Below are positions 56,103 through 64,000 of a stretch of 64,000 nucleotides of DNA, piece after piece. Source of the DNA: Halolactibacillus miurensis (lineage in GTDB: Bacteria; Bacillota; Bacilli; Bacillales; Amphibacillaceae); contig NZ_FPAI01000005.1 of the NCBI RefSeq assembly GCF_900116255.1, positions 62,001 to 126,000 on the forward strand, written 5' to 3'. The position numbers and the translations under genes are program-made. A model generated the notes under the pieces. It was not told where the DNA came from. It did not search any database and saw nothing but the letters and a program-made list of their open reading frames with translations. Positions within the stretch are counted from its first letter, which is position 1; each line of letters opens with the position of its first letter.

Positions 56103-56224
56103 ATTATTCAGAATATTCTTCATCGACTGATGACTTAAAAAATTAAAAATTTTATATGTTGCTTGCAATCATACAATCATTTTAAAAAATAATCAACAGA
56201 TTTTATTAAAATTTTCTGATTTTT
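56103..56224 (-). promoter_or_regulatory. ilvD promoter with two CodY-like boxes and a leader inverted repeat
   Basis: Minus strand: TTGATT (56191-56196) and TATGAT (56168-56173) are 17 bases apart. AATTTTCTGATTTTT on the plus strand (56210-56224) lies just upstream of the -35, and ATTATTCAGAATATT (56103-56117) in the leader; each matches 12 of 15 positions of the CodY motif AATTTTCWGAAAATT. The leader box sits inside an inverted repeat (GATGAAGAAT at 56092-56101, ATTCTTCATC at 56115-56124). CodY control by branched-chain amino acids and GTP is the expected logic. Confidence 0.6.
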
Positions 56225-56276
56225 ATTACATTTGAAAATAATCCATTTTGTAAGCGGTTAATATATTTATTAACCA

Positions 56277-56304
56277 TTGCAATCGTTGATCATTTCGTTA
56301 CAAT
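56277..56304 (+). promoter_or_regulatory. Promoter of the DUF6884 gene
   Basis: TTGCAA (56277-56282) and TACAAT (56299-56304), 16 bases apart, 36 bases before the ATG. Confidence 0.65.
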
Positions 56305-56340
56305 AGAATCACATCTGATATAAAGGAAAGGGGATTAAAG

Positions 56341-56793
56341 ATGCGAGTTCTCGCGGTTCTACCGTGTGGTAAGAAGAAAATTTGGGACAAGATACCAGAT
56401 GTGGGGCCGATGAAAGTTGAGGATGTCTATATCGGTACATTACACCGTCTTACGCGTCATTATGCAGAAATTTTCGCTGATGATTGGGTTATTTTGTCAG
56501 GTAAATATGGATTTCGTTCTAGAAATGAGATGATTAAAGAAGATTATGATATCACATTTGGAATGAAAAGTGCCGATGTTGTCTCGTCAAACACGTTGAT
56601 GAATCAAGTTGTTGAACAAGGGTTGAATAGATATGATCAAGCCCTAATATTAACAGGGAAAAAGCATCAACAGGTCATTCATGCAATTGGTGGAATAACG
56701 AAGGATGACCGCTATCCACTGCTTGGAACTAAGGGAATTGGAGAGATGCAACAGCGTCTCAAACAAGCGATTGATAAAAAGCAGCCACTATAG
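56341..56793 (+). CDS. DUF6884 family protein
   Basis: 150 residues. The N-terminus VLPCGKKKIWDKIPDVGP, WVILSGKYGF in the middle and YDITF are the DUF6884 signature. The PCGKKK and KYGF motifs resemble parts of proteins related to the tRNA-guanine transglycosylase/archaeosine world, but no enzymatic function is established that I know of. Soluble. Own promoter, convergent with the next gene. Confidence 0.72.
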   Translation: MRVLAVLPCGKKKIWDKIPDVGPMKVEDVYIGTLHRLTRHYAEIFADDWVILSGKYGFRSRNEMIKEDYDITFGMKSADVVSSNTLMNQVVEQGLNRYDQALILTGKKHQQVIHAIGGITKDDRYPLLGTKGIGEMQQRLKQAIDKKQPL

Positions 56794-56826
56794 TAAGTCG
56801 AGTTTCTACTATATAAATAGTTGATA

Positions 56827-57108
56827 TCATTCATGAGTGATTTTTTGTTTGAGTGTCTGAGTAAAAGCGGTTGGGTCGTGATCAGCTAAAAATGTTTTCA
56901 CACCTTCATCGGTATGAATGTAAAGCGCAAATGTATACTTGGTCATTCGTCTTGTACTGACATCAATGATTTTAGTGTAAGGATAAAAGGTTACAGTAGA
57001 CACCACGCCGCTTGATGTTAATTTTAGTGTATCACATTCTTTTTTAATGGTGAGTTGATTATCGATGATTTGTCTCGTTGTTGTATGTGTGGTTAATAAA
57101 TGCGTCAT
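56827..57108 (-). CDS. Small hypothetical protein
   Basis: 93 residues from ATG 57108, eight bases after GAGGTGAA. Beta-rich, with a YPYTKIIDVST segment that suggests a PH-like barrel, but this is only an impression. An open frame extends upstream to 57501, yet that part is antisense to the oxidoreductase gene and has no start signal, so the short form is taken. Function unknown. Confidence 0.6.
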   Translation of the reverse strand: MTHLLTTHTTTRQIIDNQLTIKKECDTLKLTSSGVVSTVTFYPYTKIIDVSTRRMTKYTFALYIHTDEGVKTFLADHDPTAFTQTLKQKITHE

Positions 57109-57211
57109 AGTGTTCACCTCCCTATCGTTAGTATGAGAGATAGAAGGGAATAATGCAAAAGGTTTGTTTAAATGAAGCGCGCATGATTTATATGAAAGGA
57201 AGGGGTTAAAA

Positions 57212-58195
57212 ATGAAAGCCATTGTTGATGCGAATAAAGAAACGACACTGACCCAACTTGAACGACCGGCCCCGCAGGGACATGAGGTTGAAGTGAAAAT
57301 ATTGTATGCAGGATTAAATCGTCGTGATTTAATGATCAGATCTCGCCGCAGAGAAGAAACCGCTCCTGTTGTTCTTGGGTCTGATGCCGTTGGGATCATC
57401 ACACGAATAGGAGAAGCTGTGTCGAGATTTAAAGAAGGGGAGACAGTGATTGTTAATCCAGGTTTATATTGGGATGAGTGTACGAACACCTCACCAGACA
57501 CCTTAGAGATTGTGGGGTATCCTAATCACGGGACGTTTAGTGAGTATTATCTTCAAGATGAGAACTATTTTGAGCTAAATCCTAACTATTTAACGAATAG
57601 AGAAGCAGGGGTCTTAGCTTTATCGGCACTCACAGCTTACCGGGCTATATTTACTAAAGGTCAACTTGCTCCTGGTGAAACTGTGTTTATTCCAGGTGGT
57701 TCAAGCGGAGTAAGTACGTATATGATTATATTTGCTAAAGCCGTTGGTGCGCGGGTCATAACGACCTCACGGCAAAAAAATAAGCTAGATCAATTAAAAG
57801 GAATTGGGGCAGATGTGACATTGCTCACGAGTGATGATTGGCAAGAAGCGTTAAGTAGTGAAACGATTGATTGTGTCATTGATAGTATCGGTGAAAAAAC
57901 GTTTCACCGTTCGCTTGCGGTATTAAAAAAAGGCGGACGGCTTGTCACCTTTGGTGCAACAACAGATGATGTTGTATCATTTAACGTGAGACAATTTTTT
58001 TATAATCAGCAAACGATTTTAGGTACGACGCTTGGAAGCCGAGAAGAACTCCGAGCGATGCTTCAGTTTATCGAGCATTATCATATTCATCCGATTGTTG
58101 ATAAAGTTTTTAGTTATAAAGATTACCGACAAGCGTTTGATTATTTAAAACAATCACAACAGATTGGCAACATTGCTTTTACCTTTAATGAATAA
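57212..58195 (+). CDS. Zinc-independent MDR-family NAD(P)H:quinone oxidoreductase-like protein
   Basis: 327 residues, medium-chain dehydrogenase fold. GLNRRDLMIRS at the substrate side, and the Rossmann segment IPGGSSGVSTYMIIFAKAVGA. The cysteine ligands of a structural zinc site are missing, and the catalytic-zinc Cys/His set is not seen, so it is a quinone- or enone-reductase type rather than an alcohol dehydrogenase. Cytoplasmic. AAAGGAAGGGG precedes the ATG. Confidence 0.85.
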   Translation: MKAIVDANKETTLTQLERPAPQGHEVEVKILYAGLNRRDLMIRSRRREETAPVVLGSDAVGIITRIGEAVSRFKEGETVIVNPGLYWDECTNTSPDTLEIVGYPNHGTFSEYYLQDENYFELNPNYLTNREAGVLALSALTAYRAIFTKGQLAPGETVFIPGGSSGVSTYMIIFAKAVGARVITTSRQKNKLDQLKGIGADVTLLTSDDWQEALSSETIDCVIDSIGEKTFHRSLAVLKKGGRLVTFGATTDDVVSFNVRQFFYNQQTILGTTLGSREELRAMLQFIEHYHIHPIVDKVFSYKDYRQAFDYLKQSQQIGNIAFTFNE

Positions 58196-58203
58196 TAGCT
58201 AAG

Positions 58204-58251
58204 GCATGAGGGAAATGAGAGGGTTGACTCATATTTTCCTCATGCTTTTTA
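58204..58251. terminator. Bidirectional terminator between the MDR gene and spoVAE
   Basis: GCATGAGGGAAAT (58204-58216) with ATTTTCCTCATGC (58233-58245, one G-T pair), plus inner GAG/CTC pairing, then T. Confidence 0.85.
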
Positions 58252-58295
58252 TATCTCGTTCAAAGTTAAGTTTGCCGTTTCGCTATGACTCTGCG

Positions 58296-58652
58296 CTAGC
58301 TTTTCGGTTTAAATAAAAGCGCACCAATCATACCAAAAACGATAGCCGAAGTAATCCCTGCACTCGTTAATTGAAACATGCCAATGATGACGCCAATGAT
58401 ACCAGACTGTTCAGCTTCTTCTAATGCCCCGTGAACGAGGGCATTACCGAACGACATGATCGGTACGGTTGCACCTGCACCAGCAAAGTCAATAAACGGT
58501 TCATATAAACCTAAGCCGTCTAAAATGCTTCCAATCACGACAAACAAACTAAGCATAAAAGCAGGCGTCTGCTTGAATACATCGATAATTAATTGACCAC
58601 ATACACAGATAAGCCCTCCCACAATAAAACTGACTAAAATAGACACAAGCAT
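58296..58652 (-). CDS. spoVAE: SpoVAEb, spore dipicolinate channel subunit
   Basis: 118 residues with four membrane helices and the SpoVAE(b) core GLYEPFIDFAGAGATVPIMSFGN. Part of the inner-membrane channel that loads and releases calcium-dipicolinate. ATG 58652 is nine bases after AAAGG; the ATG at 58661 is too close to that site. Last of a four-gene operon. Confidence 0.88.
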   Translation of the reverse strand: MLVSILVSFIVGGLICVCGQLIIDVFKQTPAFMLSLFVVIGSILDGLGLYEPFIDFAGAGATVPIMSFGNALVHGALEEAEQSGIIGVIIGMFQLTSAGITSAIVFGMIGALLFKPKS

Positions 58653-58671
58653 CGGTTTCATCCTTTCATAA

Positions 58672-59658
58672 TTAAGATTCGATGACGACTAGATGAGCGA
58701 TAGTAGGAATAATAGGCGTTTGAAGTAGGGCTACGGGTGAATGAAGGGCACCAGTCGCAATGACAAGGACTTTCAGTGATTGTTTGAATAGGTGTTTTAT
58801 TCCGTGACTGAGTAAAAATAAGCTTAAGCAGCCAGCCCCACTCCCGCCGCTCATGACGGGTTGATGATCTTTAAAAATCTCGCAACCTGCATCAATAAGT
58901 TGTTCTCGATTTACTTGATAGCCTTCATGAACTAACAGATCAAATAAAATTGCTTGTCCAACAGCTCCTAAGTCTCCGGTAATAATATAATCATAATCAG
59001 CCGGCGTAACTTGACAATCTTGAAAGTGACAGAGCAATGTATCAAAGCATGCAGGTGCCATAGCCTCCCCCATATTGTAAGGATCTTTAAAGCCAGCGTT
59101 TATGACACGACCTAATGTTGCGTAGGTGATTTTCGGTCCTTCACCTTCTGTAGCGAGTATACAAAAACCACCACCGGTCACAGTCGTTTGGCTTGAAGGA
59201 GGTTTCTGTTGACCATACTCATTTGGAAAGCGAAATTGTTTCTCAACAGCCGCGAAATGACTCATCGTGCCGACCATAACGGTCTGCTTTTGACCTTGTT
59301 GTAACATAAAGGCTGCACTTTGAAGAGATAGACCGAAAGTGGCGCAAGCATGATCAAAAGTCACTGGGACAAGTAGCGTCTCCATTAATCCGTAATGCGT
59401 CGGTGTTGATTGATTAATTAAGTCACCGGTAAATAGATAAGTCGTGAGTGGATGGCGACTCATCAAAATATTGACGGTTTGTCTGATTAATTTGGTGTAA
59501 CATAATTCATATGTCTTTTCATCATCATATAAATCAGGAATAAATTGATCAATCTCAGCCGTAAGGTTGCCTTGCTTTTCAAGTGGACCAGCTATGGTAT
59601 GTTGGTCAATGATGACAGCGGGTGTATGGAATTGAAAACTGCGTGTACCAATATTCAT
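58672..59658 (-). CDS. spoVAD: SpoVAD, spore dipicolinate-binding protein
   Basis: 328 residues, thiolase-like fold. TYLFTGDLINQ, VPVTFDHACATFG and the SGGSGAGCLSLFLLSHG C-terminus are typical. It binds dipicolinic acid on the outer side of the spore inner membrane and works with SpoVAC and SpoVAE. Preceded by GGAGAAA, between its two partners. Confidence 0.93.
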   Translation of the reverse strand: MNIGTRSFQFHTPAVIIDQHTIAGPLEKQGNLTAEIDQFIPDLYDDEKTYELCYTKLIRQTVNILMSRHPLTTYLFTGDLINQSTPTHYGLMETLLVPVTFDHACATFGLSLQSAAFMLQQGQKQTVMVGTMSHFAAVEKQFRFPNEYGQQKPPSSQTTVTGGGFCILATEGEGPKITYATLGRVINAGFKDPYNMGEAMAPACFDTLLCHFQDCQVTPADYDYIITGDLGAVGQAILFDLLVHEGYQVNREQLIDAGCEIFKDHQPVMSGGSGAGCLSLFLLSHGIKHLFKQSLKVLVIATGALHSPVALLQTPIIPTIAHLVVIES

Positions 59659-59669
59659 ATTTTTCTCCT

Positions 59670-60107
59670 TTACGTCAAGATAAGTTTAATTAAGGCGATA
59701 ACAAAGCTTGCAAATACCCCAAAAAGAATCACGCTACCAGCAAGTTTAAAAATATTACCGCCTACACCTAAAACATAGCCTTCGCTTTTGTGTTCAATGG
59801 CGCTAGCAATAACAGCGTTCCCAAATCCAGTCACCGGTACCATGGTACCTGCACCGGCAATTTGAGCGATTTTATCATAGACACCAAAGCCAGTTAATAG
59901 CATGGTGATGAGAATCAGGGTAGCGACGGTAGGATCGCCTACGGTTTCTTCTGAGAAATCAAAAAAATACAGATAAAATAAACTGATGCATTGACCAAAA
60001 GCACAGATGACACCACCGAAGATGAAACTCATCACACAATTTTTAAGTAGCGGTCGCGGTGGATTATGTTTTTCAGCTACGGTATGGAACAGTTTGTTGT
60101 TCATCAT
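59670..60107 (-). CDS. spoVAC: SpoVAC, spore channel subunit
   Basis: 145 residues with four helices. The KIAQIAGAGTMVPVTGFGNAV core is the SpoVAC signature; SpoVAC is a mechanosensitive channel in dipicolinate release. The start overlaps the stop of the lipoprotein gene; ATG 60104 is an alternative seven bases after GGAGG. Confidence 0.93.
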   Translation of the reverse strand: MMNNKLFHTVAEKHNPPRPLLKNCVMSFIFGGVICAFGQCISLFYLYFFDFSEETVGDPTVATLILITMLLTGFGVYDKIAQIAGAGTMVPVTGFGNAVIASAIEHKSEGYVLGVGGNIFKLAGSVILFGVFASFVIALIKLILT

Positions 60108-60469
60108 TCATCCTCCTTTTCTAGTGATTGATCATAAGATTTTAACTTGTCTAGCGCGTCTGTTGATAAGGGTTGTTCTACTCGCCTTACTTCGATGACA
60201 GCCTTCATATCAGAAGATGTGTACACCTCATGTGCTGGATATTTTTTTTGTAAGTCATTTTTAATATCTTCAGCTATCTGTTGTTCTACAAATTGTTTGA
60301 GAGGCGTTACAATCATCGCCACATAGATCACATCATCCGTGATAATACTTTCAACCGTATCTAGTTCTGGGTATTGTTGTTTGAGTGATGTGTCAAATGT
60401 CGTGTCTTCAGATGGGGCGCAGCTAGTTAAAATAACAAGTGTAGCGAGACATAGATAGAGAAAACGCAT
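60104..60469 (-). CDS. YhcN/YlaJ-like sporulation lipoprotein
   Basis: 121 residues: lipoprotein signal with lipobox LTSC (Cys near residue 17), then a domain of the YhcN/YlaJ kind (IVTPLKQFVEQQIAEDIKNDL). Spore lipoproteins of this family act in germination. First gene of the spoVAC-D-E operon; the same four-gene make-up is seen in mobile spoVA2mob-type operons that raise spore heat resistance. Confidence 0.75.
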   Translation of the reverse strand: MRFLYLCLATLVILTSCAPSEDTTFDTSLKQQYPELDTVESIITDDVIYVAMIVTPLKQFVEQQIAEDIKNDLQKKYPAHEVYTSSDMKAVIEVRRVEQPLSTDALDKLKSYDQSLEKEDE

Positions 60470-60562
60470 AGTTCATTCACCAACTTTTTTTAAAGTACAC
60501 TTAATTTGCCACGTCTAGCGTAAATTATGTATAAAAAGCAACTGGAAATATGGAAGAAAAAA

Positions 60563-60597
60563 ACACAACTCTGATCAATGATGATCGTGAGTTGTGT
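60563..60597 (-). terminator. Terminator of the nitroreductase gene
   Basis: Stem ACACAACTC (60563-60571) with GAGTTGTGT (60589-60597). Read on the minus strand it is followed by a T run. Confidence 0.88.
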
Positions 60598-60608
60598 GTA
60601 AGGTTAAC

Positions 60609-61355
60609 TTAACGATTATTAAATTTTTTCTCCTTAACAAAAGGGGTGAGACGATCATTACGACGATTGTGTAAAGTCTTTATCATCTGTTTTGTCCATG
60701 AATCTTCTCGCTGATTTGTTGATCGCGTGCGGTAATAAGTTTCAATGGTCTGATCGAATTGATCGAGTGCAGCCATATGTGCTTCATCGTCTTTGTAAGT
60801 ATTTTCAAAGTAGACAGCTTCTTTTGGTAACTTTGGTTTAATTTCTTGTTGTTCATCAGGATAACCTAACGCTAAGCCAAATAGCGGGACAACGTGTTCA
60901 GGTAACTGGAATAAATCATTGACGAGGTCAAGGTCACGTTTAATACTGCCGATATAACATGCCCCAATCCCGAGTGATTCAGCCGCAAGCGTCATATTTT
61001 GAGCAGCGATGGTTGCGTCTACTGTTGCGATCATAAAGTATTCGGTACTTTGAACGTTGTAAGCCAGCGTTTCTTTCTCTTTTTCGTCAGCCTTAAGCAT
61101 GTGGCGATGATAGTCACCACAGAATAAGACGAAGTGGCCATTATCTTTGATGTAAGATTGATTTGAGATGGAAGCCAAGGCGCTTTTTTTCTCTGGGTCA
61201 GTGACGCCAATCATAGTATATGCCATGAGATAGCTTGAGGTGGAACTACTTCTTGCCGCATCAAGGATGAGAGCTAAGTGTTCTTGTTTTAATGGCTCAG
61301 GTTTAAATTTTCTGATGGAACGGTGATTTAAAATAGTATCAATGGTTTGATTCAT
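60609..61355 (-). CDS. NfsA-type FMN nitroreductase
   Basis: 248 residues. HRSIRKFKPEPLKQEHLALILDAARSSS is the FMN-binding start of the NfsA/Frp group, and GACYIGSIKRDL and LALGYPDE fit the oxygen-insensitive type. It reduces nitro-compounds or quinones with NADPH in the cytoplasm. AAAGGAGTGTAC precedes the ATG. Own terminator downstream. Confidence 0.88.
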   Translation of the reverse strand: MNQTIDTILNHRSIRKFKPEPLKQEHLALILDAARSSSTSSYLMAYTMIGVTDPEKKSALASISNQSYIKDNGHFVLFCGDYHRHMLKADEKEKETLAYNVQSTEYFMIATVDATIAAQNMTLAAESLGIGACYIGSIKRDLDLVNDLFQLPEHVVPLFGLALGYPDEQQEIKPKLPKEAVYFENTYKDDEAHMAALDQFDQTIETYYRTRSTNQREDSWTKQMIKTLHNRRNDRLTPFVKEKKFNNR

Positions 61356-61406
61356 TGGTGTACACTCCTTTATACAATATCATTATATGTCATGACTCTA
61401 TAGTCT

Positions 61407-62141
61407 TCATGACTCTACAGTCACATCAATCATTTGGGTAGGGGCCTCACTAAGACTTTCCCACTTTTGTAGGGCTTCGATGGTTGGATCTAACAGGTCA
61501 GGTAGTGTTAAATGAATGACACCTTCCTCGCTCATGACCATATCAAGAATCGGCCAAGTAAACGTCTGAAGCGCTTGCGGTGTAACCGCGTGAGATGAGA
61601 CTTCTATTGAAACATTTTCTAAACTATTCGTATTAAATGCAAGCAGTTGATGACGGTTGATATTTAAGTCAGTGATCGGTTGACTGAAGTTAAATAAAAG
61701 CGTTGTTTCATTTAATGTCACATAGCGTTCTAATAACACTTGGTCGGCAATCAGCGTGGATGTTTGTTCTGTTGTGTCAATGAGTAAGTAGCTCGCAACA
61801 TCACCGGTTTTCGCAAAAGTTAAGAGGTGCAATGATTTCTCAGATAGATGAATTGGCGTGAGCGTCATTTGATCAATCGCACGAGCTTTATCTTTATGCT
61901 GAACTAAGTAATGATGGATAATAGGTATATCAGCTAAACTGATTTTAATTACTTCTTCTTTTAATTGAAATTCAATGATTTCAATTGTTTCATCTTTGAT
62001 TGTTTCTTCAATAAGACTCGCTTCTTCTTTTTCAATGTCTTCTGTTTGTTCCTCAACAACAATCGGCGGATTGTCTCTACAACCGGACAAGATCGTCAAA
62101 AAACTAATGAGAATCATAAAGGATAGGGTAATCTGTCGCAC
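61407..62141 (-). CDS. Lipoprotein of unknown function
   Basis: 244 residues. A signal helix (RQITLSFMILISFLTIL) ends in lipobox LSGC, followed by a strongly acidic stretch and a beta-rich body. No family recognised; the layout is vaguely like the GerM/sporulation lipoproteins but no signature is present. GTG 62141 is favoured, nine bases after GGAG, which gives a normal signal-peptide length; the ATG at 62156 adds five residues and has no ribosome site. Confidence 0.7.
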   Translation of the reverse strand: MRQITLSFMILISFLTILSGCRDNPPIVVEEQTEDIEKEEASLIEETIKDETIEIIEFQLKEEVIKISLADIPIIHHYLVQHKDKARAIDQMTLTPIHLSEKSLHLLTFAKTGDVASYLLIDTTEQTSTLIADQVLLERYVTLNETTLLFNFSQPITDLNINRHQLLAFNTNSLENVSIEVSSHAVTPQALQTFTWPILDMVMSEEGVIHLTLPDLLDPTIEALQKWESLSEAPTQMIDVTVES

Positions 62142-62227
62142 TAACGTCAACTCCATTCAATCTGTAGTTCTCTTTAGTATAACGTTTAACGTTGTAAATT
62201 TGAATGGTCAGCTTTAAAAAACAAAAA

Positions 62228-62273
62228 AATAATCATGATAAGACAGGGGGGCCTAGTCTACCTCATGATTATT
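62228..62273 (-). terminator. Terminator of the protease gene
   Basis: AATAATCATGA (62228-62238) with TCATGATTATT (62263-62273). The proximal arm lies within the last codons of the protease gene; on the minus strand a T run follows. Confidence 0.8.
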
Positions 62274-63380
62274 TGTATAAGCAAGTATTTTCAGTTGATC
62301 ATTTTCAAGACCGATCTCAAATGTATAAGAGACGGTTTTCGGCTCTTGGTCAGTGCGATGTTCTTCGACTAACACATCAAATACCCACTGGTCGTCTTCA
62401 ACATTCGCTTGTTGTTGTTCTATAAGATTGATCGATTTTAAAGCGATATAGTGCTCTCTAAAAGCGGTATAGTCACGTTCGCGTTGGTAGGCACTGCCTA
62501 ATAAAGCATAAGCGTTGATGTAGTCATGAATAGCTAAGCTATCAATAAAATATTGGACGAGATAATAACTATCCTCTTTATAATTTTCAATTGAGGATGC
62601 TTGATTATGAATCGTTGCTGGAAAGGTCAGTTCATCGTTAGTCGTATTGGCTGACCAATCGGCTATATCATCCATGACATCTTTTATTGGAATGCTAAAG
62701 CCGATATCAGTATCGCTAATACCGGCAGAATTAATCCCAATGACGTTACCGGTTGTTTGGTCAATGAGTGGCCCGCCGCTATTACCATGGGTAATATTTG
62801 AAGAGATTTGGTAGACCTCATCGTATGAATACCCATCGATATCAAAGCTTCGATTGGTACCTGAAATAATCCCGACAGAAACGGAATTTTGATAACCGAG
62901 TGGACTGCCGAGCGCAAGAATATCGGTTCCAATATCGACAGATTGCGTTGTATCAATGGTCATCGGCCGCTGATTAATTAACTGCGGGACACGGATAACC
63001 GCAATATCTTTTTCTTTACTCATCCCGACAATCGCAGCGCGGTATGTTTCTGTCGTGGATAATGTGACTTCAACAACAGAGGCCCCTTCGATCACATGGG
63101 CATTTGTAATGATATCCCCCTGATTGTTATAAAGAAAACCTGACCCAACTCTGTTTGATACAGGTGTTTCTACAGAGATTTTAACGACATTCTTTTGCGC
63201 TTCATGTATGATTTGTTGCAATGTTTGTGTACGGTTGTTTGTTGGTTCAAATACAACGACAGGATCTGTGCCGATGGGTGAGTCAAAGGTTTGTTGGTAC
63301 GTTCGGTATAACAAGACACTGCCACCTAAGAGAATAAAGATGGTTAAGAGAAGAGAGAAATGTTTTCGAATAACAGTCAT
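62253..63380 (-). CDS. HtrA-like S1C serine protease without PDZ domain
   Basis: 375 residues: N-terminal membrane anchor (about 8-25), then a trypsin-fold domain with catalytic His in TNAHVIEG, Asp in EKDIAVIRV and Ser in GNSGGPL, complete. The C-terminal 120 residues are helical and contain no PDZ domain (YFIDSLAIHDYINAYALLGSAY), similar to NTF2-like tails. It faces outside the cell. ATG 63380 overlaps the stop of the upstream gene by four bases, behind GAGGAG, so the two are coupled. Confidence 0.88.
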   Translation of the reverse strand: MTVIRKHFSLLLTIFILLGGSVLLYRTYQQTFDSPIGTDPVVVFEPTNNRTQTLQQIIHEAQKNVVKISVETPVSNRVGSGFLYNNQGDIITNAHVIEGASVVEVTLSTTETYRAAIVGMSKEKDIAVIRVPQLINQRPMTIDTTQSVDIGTDILALGSPLGYQNSVSVGIISGTNRSFDIDGYSYDEVYQISSNITHGNSGGPLIDQTTGNVIGINSAGISDTDIGFSIPIKDVMDDIADWSANTTNDELTFPATIHNQASSIENYKEDSYYLVQYFIDSLAIHDYINAYALLGSAYQRERDYTAFREHYIALKSINLIEQQQANVEDDQWVFDVLVEEHRTDQEPKTVSYTFEIGLENDQLKILAYTNNHEVD

Positions 63381-64000
63381 GACGGCTCCTCCTCATTTAA
63401 TAACCATGAAATACTGGCGATTTTCACATCGGTCGCTTCATCGTTAAATTGTTTATCTAAGAAAATATAATCTAACTGTCCCTCATCAAAAGGATAGAGG
63501 ACATCTGGGTACACGAAAGTCGTACGAGTATCAATCACGTCGTTATCGTGATTAAGTAGTTCAAATGTGACTTCGATATGATAAATAGGGACAGTGGCTT
63601 CACTTTTAACCGTCCCTTTTACTTTTAGTTGACCAGACGTTGTTTCTGATAGTGCTACATCCGAGATATTGACAGCCTTTGATTCGTTGAAAGCAACTTC
63701 TTCTTCGTATGATTGGTAAGCTTTTTCCATGCGTTCTTCCAGTGCTGTGACAAATTGATTTTGTGCTAAGTTGATGGTTTCTTTCAAACTTAATAGACGT
63801 TGATCGTCTGGAAGATAATACAGACCGTTTTCGACTAATTCCGTCGCATCCGAAAATTTATTGTCAGCTAAATAACTATTAGCTAAACTGGCGATTGACG
63901 AAGAAAGTCGTTCGCGCAGTTGTTGCTTTAATAACAACGCATCGGTAGAATGAATCGCCTCAATTTCCCATACGAGGGCTTGTAAATCCTGGATAGATAA
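63377..64000 (-). CDS. TPR-like/FxLYD-type protein (5' end outside window)
   Basis: The frame is open to the window edge with no stop, so the N-terminus is missing; the TTG at 63937 is only an internal codon. The visible 207 residues show a helical repeat region (SYLADNKFSDATELVENGLYYLPDDQRLLSL, TPR-like) and then a beta domain (LKVKGTVKSEATVPIYHIEVTFELLNHDNDVIDTRTTFV), the pattern of FxLYD domains outside the membrane. Translationally coupled to the protease gene, so they probably form an envelope-stress pair. A zinc-ribbon N-terminus is common in such proteins but cannot be seen here. Confidence 0.75.
   Translation of the reverse strand, partial: LSIQDLQALVWEIEAIHSTDALLLKQQLRERLSSSIASLANSYLADNKFSDATELVENGLYYLPDDQRLLSLKETINLAQNQFVTALEERMEKAYQSYEEEVAFNESKAVNISDVALSETTSGQLKVKGTVKSEATVPIYHIEVTFELLNHDNDVIDTRTTFVYPDVLYPFDEGQLDYIFLDKQFNDEATDVKIASISWLLNEEEPS

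Noticed and set aside
56827-57501. 224-residue minus-strand open frame
   Set aside because: The part upstream of 57108 is antisense to the oxidoreductase gene at 57212 and has no ribosome site; only the last 93 codons are kept.

Overview
The window looks like chromosomal DNA of a low-GC, endospore-forming Gram-positive bacterium of the Bacillaceae type. The evidence is: spore genes (a spoVA set, a YjcZ-type peptide), Gram-positive control signals (T-box leader, PerR box, CodY-like boxes, MhqR-like box, sigma-A promoters, strong AGGAGG ribosome sites) and a Bacillus-like ilv-leu operon. Many proteins are rich in Asp and Glu, which would fit a salt-tolerant or alkaliphilic member, but the species cannot be named from the sequence. 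No rRNA, tRNA, CRISPR array, prophage or complete insertion sequence was seen; the only mobile DNA found is a decayed ISLre2-type transposase tail near 28.3-28.5 kb.

Layout. 0-2.7 kb: the 3' part of a PAS-GAF-PAS-GGDEF-EAL protein. 2.9-6.4 kb: a thiol/sulfur redox block with glutaredoxin, a CstR/CsoR-type repressor broken by an in-frame TGA, rhodanese, DUF302, then an unknown membrane protein, CcdA and a ResA-like thioredoxin. Two ATACC-N6-GGTAT operators control it, and a third copy lies at 20.2 kb in front of a split ArsP-like permease pair. 6.4-9.8 kb: iron handling, with a FetAB exporter facing three tandem dps genes behind a perfect PerR box. 10-15 kb: HAD phosphatases, an AEC permease, DUF4003 and an esterase. 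15-18.2 kb: a YkoGH-like two-component system and its PepSY partner. 18.3-21.3 kb: cold-shock protein, rlmN, permease pair. 21.4-25.1 kb: two GH13 alpha-glucosidases of probably different linkage preference behind a LacI-type operator. 25.2-28.1 kb: metA (acetyl type by its Glu111), a YvrJ/DUF2922/DUF1659 trio, an S66 peptidase.

28.6-34.7 kb: HAD phosphatase, small membrane proteins, a Cys-rich DUF6171 protein, an M20 amidohydrolase next to a polar amino-acid ABC transporter, DUF5392. 34.8-38.1 kb: a MoxR-DUF58-DUF4129-like operon. 38.1-38.8 kb: an MhqD-like hydrolase behind an MhqR-like palindrome. 39-43.1 kb: a YtrA-type GntR repressor with its ABC transporter, an ECF sigma factor and a small protein. 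43.3-46 kb: 6-phosphogluconolactonase and an SBP-linked diguanylate cyclase. 46-56.3 kb: the branched-chain amino-acid block ilvD-[T-box]-ilvBNC-leuABCD on the minus strand, with CodY-like boxes at ilvD and a hairpin between ilvN and ilvC. 56.3-64 kb: DUF6884, an MDR oxidoreductase, a short spoVA operon, an NfsA-type nitroreductase, lipoproteins and a PDZ-less HtrA-like protease.

The item most worth following is the sulfur block. A CstR-like repressor carries TGA exactly where the second redox cysteine (Cys60) belongs, with an intact reading frame after it, and three matching operators are still present. This is either a fresh nonsense mutation or, less likely on what can be seen, a selenocysteine codon.
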